DNA from: Strongylocentrotus droebachiensis
Lineage: Eukaryota; Echinodermata; Echinoidea; Camarodonta; Strongylocentrotidae
DNA: 64,000 bases
Assembly (NCBI GenBank): GCA_035222895.1
Contig: JAVYIG010007867.1
Coordinates: forward strand, 32,207 to 96,206
Direction of reading: 5' to 3'
The notes under the pieces were generated by a model. The model did no database searches. It saw only the letters and a list, made by a program, of their open reading frames with translations, and was not told where the DNA came from. Both the position numbers and the translations under genes were made by a program. Below are positions 59,729-64,000 of the stretch, piece by piece. How positions within the stretch are numbered: the stretch's first letter is position 1; every line of letters begins with the position of its first letter.

Positions 59729-61600
59729 ATGGCGAAGAAATGGGGAAAAGATGAGAGATGAACGGATGGTCAATATTAATATTATATGACACCTTGATTC
59801 ATCATTGAAGACTGTACTTCTGCAACAAAATACATGTAGTTTAGCTATGGCGAAATGAAAGGGAGAAATTAATGCCATAATGACAGGATTTTGTATCAGA
59901 TTTATTTCTGAAATAAATATGATCATTCTTAAGAGATGTTGGGGTAATCAAATTATTCTGGGGTTAAATCCGGCTTAAAGTTATCCCGCAGTCACAACGC
60001 CAACCCGATTCCGCGCCAACTCTCAACCAATCCTCTTTTGCCATTCCGGGCAATACGTCAGTCACACCAATACAACGATACTGCTATAACCAGACCGACC
60101 CACGATAGTAGGTTTGGAGGTGGTCTCGAGTTGGTTGGCGGTGTGACTGATGTTATATATGACGTACTTATTTGTTCGGTCTCTTGTTGGTCTTGTGTCC
60201 GTTCGGTTGATGTGACCGGGGTATCAGTCCTGTTTCAAGAAGGGATACCCAATCCATGTCATTCACCTTCTTTCGAAAGTGCTTCTTCTGTCGAGTCAGG
60301 GTATCGGTAGAACTCGCTGACAACGTAGGTTGTGATTCACATCACCCACAAAACAAACCCGAGCTTCCCAACCGGATAACCGCTACAGAAACAACCCTAA
60401 TCCCCATCCAGGCCCTCCCCCTCATCCCGGGCTAGCGGACCCGCTTCGGGAGTCTTCCCTGCATCATCCAGGGGCGGTTTTGCGCCCATCCGTGAAATCC
60501 GGCTCTTCCTTGTTTATTTCCAACTTCGGATTGATATGATATGTGCGGATTTAAAACCTAAATGTACAGGACTGACCATAATCATGGATTATCGTGCAGT
60601 TTGGGGTTAAAACGTAGATGCACGAACTTTTTGTCTGTTACTTTTATTTTGTTGCTGTCCTTTGCTTTTGTCTTTTGGCTTGTGTTCTCTTATAAGTTCA
60701 TGTACATACAATCTATAAGAAATGATATGGTATCTTTAACCTGAGAGAGAGCAAAAAAGGGTTAAATGGTAATTGAGCATTTTGTCGCGTGTTGGGAATC
60801 ACCCCCCCCCCCCCCCTTTCGTCCACCATCCCGAAATACTGAAGCAATTTTTTGGCCCTGATAAAGGGTTATTTTCGCCCCTTCCCCGATTTCTAAATTC
60901 TCATCTGCATATATTTGATTAACCATAACCATTAACAAACGCAGTTCATGAAATACGGGGCACTTTCTTTGTTCCTCTCTTACCCCCCCCCCCCCCCCCC
61001 TTCTCCTCCCCTAAAACTAAAACTCCACCACATGGGTTCAGATAGAAGCTAATATTGTTCTATCATCCGCAAACAAAAATATGATTTATATCCAAATATC
61101 ACATCCTGTCATTATTATCCTGATTAATATTGACTCTGGCCTAGATCGCTTTCAATAGGGATCATGTTAGTCCATTGATGGTTACATGTGCATACCTTTT
61201 GTGTGCATTTCAAGGGCATGTATTCTTATAGAAAGAAAACCAAAGCCAAGGTACGAATCGATGAGCCGTGCAACCCAGATCTATCATTTGGGAAACAGAT
61301 AAACATTTATCTTTGATGAATAAGAACGAAGCATGAAGCATGGCGATAAAGAACAGGCCTTGACTTTGCTTTTGAAAAATGATGAATGAGCCAGCAAGTT
61401 TTCCCAACTCAGAGTGGTTCAAGAAAAAATCACGTGTTTTCTATTTCTTCATTAGCAAAAGTAGAGACCTAGATTTTTTTCCTCCTAAACTGCTCTTCAT
61501 GTGTTCAGGTGTCTCTCTATACAAAATTATACAGGAGTTATTTGTATATGTAATTGTTATTGAAGTTGTTATTGTTGTTTGCTGTTGCTGCTGTGTTAAT
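59729..61600. other. Non-coding stretch with C-runs
   Basis: C-runs at 60802-60816 and 60983-61000. 60000-60480 is GC-richer and has a small inverted GTCAGTCACACC / GGTGTGACTGA pair around a 90-codon frame with no motif. No gene supported. Confidence 0.45.
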
Positions 61601-62030
61601 GGTGGTGATGGTGGTGGGGATGGAGGAGGTGGGGTTGTGGTGGTGGTGGTGATGGTGGTGATGGTGGGGTTGGTGGTGATGGTGGTGATGGTGGTGATGG
61701 TGGGGTTGGTGGTGATGGTGGGGTTGGTGGTGATGGTGGTGATGGTGGTGATGGTGGTGGTGGTGGTGATGGTGGTGATGGTGGTGGTGTTGGTAGTGAT
61801 GGTGGTAGTGATGGTAGTAATGGTGGTAGTGGTGTTGGTATTGATGGTGATCGTGACGGTGGTAGTGGTGGGTGGTGCTGGTGGTGAGGATGGAGGAGGT
61901 GGGGTTGGTGGTGATGTTGGTGATTGTGGTGGTGTTGTTAGTGATGGTGGTACTGATGTTGTATTGATGGTGATCGTGACGATGGTAGGGGTGATGGTGG
62001 TGGTGGTGGTGGTGGTGGTGATGATGTTCA
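61601..62030. repeat. GGT/GAT trinucleotide array
   Basis: Long imperfect GGTGAT/GGTGGT array with higher-order shuffling (GATGGTGGGGTTGGTGGT recurs). The 228-codon poly-Val/Met frame and the antisense poly-Thr frame are artefacts. Confidence 0.95.
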
Positions 62031-62310
62031 TGGTGTTTTTTCTGTGTCTTGCAAATAAATGCTGATACAGATGAAATGAGTATATCCTATTCAAATGAAA
62101 GTCAAATAATAGCTAGTCGTTAGGTAATGTTGAAACAAATCAAGATGTCGGCAGACTTAATTCCCTTACTTCGTCTGAGAGATGTCGTGGTACTTTCTAG
62201 CGTGAGGTTGGCATCCCATCCGGGATCTAATGTCACATGGCAAAATGCACAAAAATATTTTCAATTATCCACGCATGTTTAAATGGGTACGTCACATGGG
62301 CTATAAACAA
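62031..62310. other. Short spacer
   Basis: Nothing recognised. Confidence 0.4.
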
Positions 62311-62516
62311 GAAGCCGCTATTGCCTTGGTGGTGATGACAATGGTGGCGATGTTGCTGCTGCTGCTGGTAATGGATGATGGTGATAATGATAATTATGAT
62401 GATGAAAAGTAGCAGAAGTAGTATAAGTAGTAGTAGTAGTAGTATTAGTAGTACTAGTAGTAGTAGTAGTAGTAGTAGTAGGAGTAGTAGTAGTAGTAGT
62501 AGTAGTAGGAGTAGTA

Positions 62517-62576
<60 letters not shown>

Positions 62577-62617
62577 GTAGTAGTAGTAGTATTAGTAGGA
62601 GTAGCAATAGTAGCAGC

Positions 62618-62672
<55 letters not shown>

Positions 62673-62830
62673 TAGTAGTACTAGTACTAGTAGAAGTAGT
62701 AGTGGTGGTGGTGATGGTGGTGGTGGTGGGGTGGTGGTGGTGGTGGTGGTGGTAGTAGTAGTACTAGTAGTAGTAGTAGCAGTAGTATCAGTAGTAGTAG
62801 TTGTTGTAGTAGTAGTTGCAGTAGTACTGA
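62311..62830. repeat. (AGT)n array with a GGT block
   Basis: AGT trinucleotides from about 62408 to 62695, (GGT)n at 62701-62752, then AGT/AGC to 62828. Poly-Ser and poly-Leu frames are artefacts. Confidence 0.95.
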
Positions 62831-63044
62831 ATAAATCGAAATAAATAAGTAAATATTGAATTACCAACGTGATCATAGACAAAAACAATTATTCTCTCCC
62901 CCGAAATGTCATCATCTTATTTCTTCTTTTTCTTCACCTTGTTGCTTCGAGTACAGAGGACCACCATCATTAGTTAAACAATGTACGTCAATAAGCCAAC
63001 CAGAACGACCTATTCATCTGGACACGTAGACCTATGAATGTGAT

Positions 63045-63054
63045 ACAGCCTCTC

Positions 63055-63085
<31 letters not shown>

Positions 63086-63197
63086 TGCTCTGTCTCTCTT
63101 TCACTCTCTTTCTTTCTTTTCTTCCCTCCCTCCATCTCCCCCTTTCTGCCTACTCGCTAATTATCATCTTTTCGTCTCTCTCCCTCTCTCCCCTCTC

Positions 63198-63240
<43 letters not shown>

Positions 63241-63280
63241 CCCCTCTCTCTCTCTGTCTATCCCTCTCTCTCTTGTTCCA
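63045..63280. repeat. (CT)n cluster with C-runs
   Basis: TCTC runs at 63050-63085 and 63209-63275, with a C10 run at 63200-63209. Confidence 0.9.
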
Positions 63281-64000
63281 TTTTATCGGAACATGTAAAA
63301 TACATCCGTCTCTTACTCTCTTTTTTGTCACGGGTCCCTGCTCTTTTGTCTCTCTTCTTGCTCTATTACGTTTCCGTCTATGTCATGTTTCACCACTACA
63401 CCTCATTATTAACTCACCCCAATGCTGACACAAGCTCAAAGTCAAGTTTACTGAGAACGGATCATTACGCGTCCCCCAAAAATATATGAAAACTTAATCC
63501 CTTCTGACGATGAGAGCTAGACAGGTCTTTATTAAAAAGAAAAATGATATTCAAAACAGATCGATAAATCATACCATCTGCAATAGATAGATATAGATAG
63601 CAATAGATATATTATCATAGAAATGATAAATGTTTGCGTAAAGACAGGAGTATAACGGAGCCGTGTCTGAATTAGGTTATACACCGTCTTTCATTAATCC
63701 GACATTACATTATCCAAAGCCCGTGGGATTTGAAAATACCATCCCGCTTCTAGTTATTTGATGGATTTCTCTTCTTTCATTTTTCCTTAATCATGTTGAT
63801 GATTCATCTTTCCATTGTTTAATATGCCCGATATGTTTGTCATCATTTACAAATATTATATGTTATCAACCACAAAAAATTACCAAATGTGTACAAAAAT
63901 GACAAAATAATGTCAAGGTTATTGCATTGTTAATAAGTCAGATATTCAATGTTTGTAGACTAATTCAGTGTTCTCTTTCTTTCATTTTTACATTCTACAC
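63281..64000. other. AT-rich non-coding end of window
   Basis: A short AGATAGATATAGATAG motif lies at about 63585-63600. No gene or element. Confidence 0.45.

Noticed and set aside
61379..62094. Plus-strand 228-codon Val/Met/Gly frame and antisense 217-codon Thr frame
   Set aside because: Both are translations of the GGT/GAT trinucleotide array.
62233..62888. Poly-Leu, poly-Ser and poly-Thr open frames
   Set aside because: They arise from the (AGT)n microsatellite and change identity with frame.
63034..63489. 151-codon Ser/Leu-rich plus frame
   Set aside because: The first half is (CT)n translation and the rest has no motif or splice support.

Overview
This window looks like intergenic or intronic DNA from a marine invertebrate, most likely a sea urchin or other echinoderm. 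The reasons are an AT-rich background, dense TAG/GAT/CT/GA microsatellites, long C/G homopolymers, many short inverted-repeat (MITE-like) elements, and tRNA-headed SINEs of a style I associate with echinoderm genomes. The species call is an inference. I found no bacterial operons, no CRISPR array, no rRNA and no canonical tRNA. I recognise no intact cellular protein-coding gene. The long open frames are nearly all translations of microsatellites or minisatellites that lack stop codons. Two stretches (3582-3795 and 42660-43940) have a weak coding look and are reported as low-confidence candidates.

The clearest feature is a complete LTR retrotransposon on the minus strand at 55298-59468. It has two ~1.41 kb LTRs with TG...CA ends, an 18-nt primer-binding site resembling the 3' end of tRNA-Thr, a purine-rich tract beside the downstream LTR, and only ~1.35 kb of interior with short gag-like remnants. 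It is therefore non-autonomous. The LTRs differ mainly by one-base indels, so the insertion is recent and/or the assembly has residual indel errors. Each LTR carries an internal ~104-bp direct duplication.

Much of the rest is non-autonomous DNA transposons identified from their own inverted ends: a TTAAAGG-ended group (1512-1906, 7938-8327, 11913-12439, 27372-28045); an element with 22-bp perfect ends (4265-4632); an element packed with a 146-bp higher-order minisatellite (24791-25774); a hAT-type element with a perfect 8-bp target duplication nested in a TTAAAGG element (27672-27962 inside 27372-28045); a GGGTGCA-repeat element nested in an arm of another inverted-repeat element, with the empty site preserved in the opposite arm (35201-36044 inside 35152-36262); a C-run-ended element with a TTTTAG duplication (37674-38058); and a GGGTGTTTCACAAAG element containing a tRNA-like SINE (47315-47831). 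SINE copies lie at 23266-23540 and 51178-51484, the second splitting an older repeat.

At 54175-54640 a near-perfect foldback is followed by two ATGACCGGTCAT palindromes and a compact E-box/CCAAT/TATA cluster. This is the best regulatory-looking module in the window. Remaining stretches are AT-rich unique sequence with a few GC-richer islands that could be cis-regulatory DNA.
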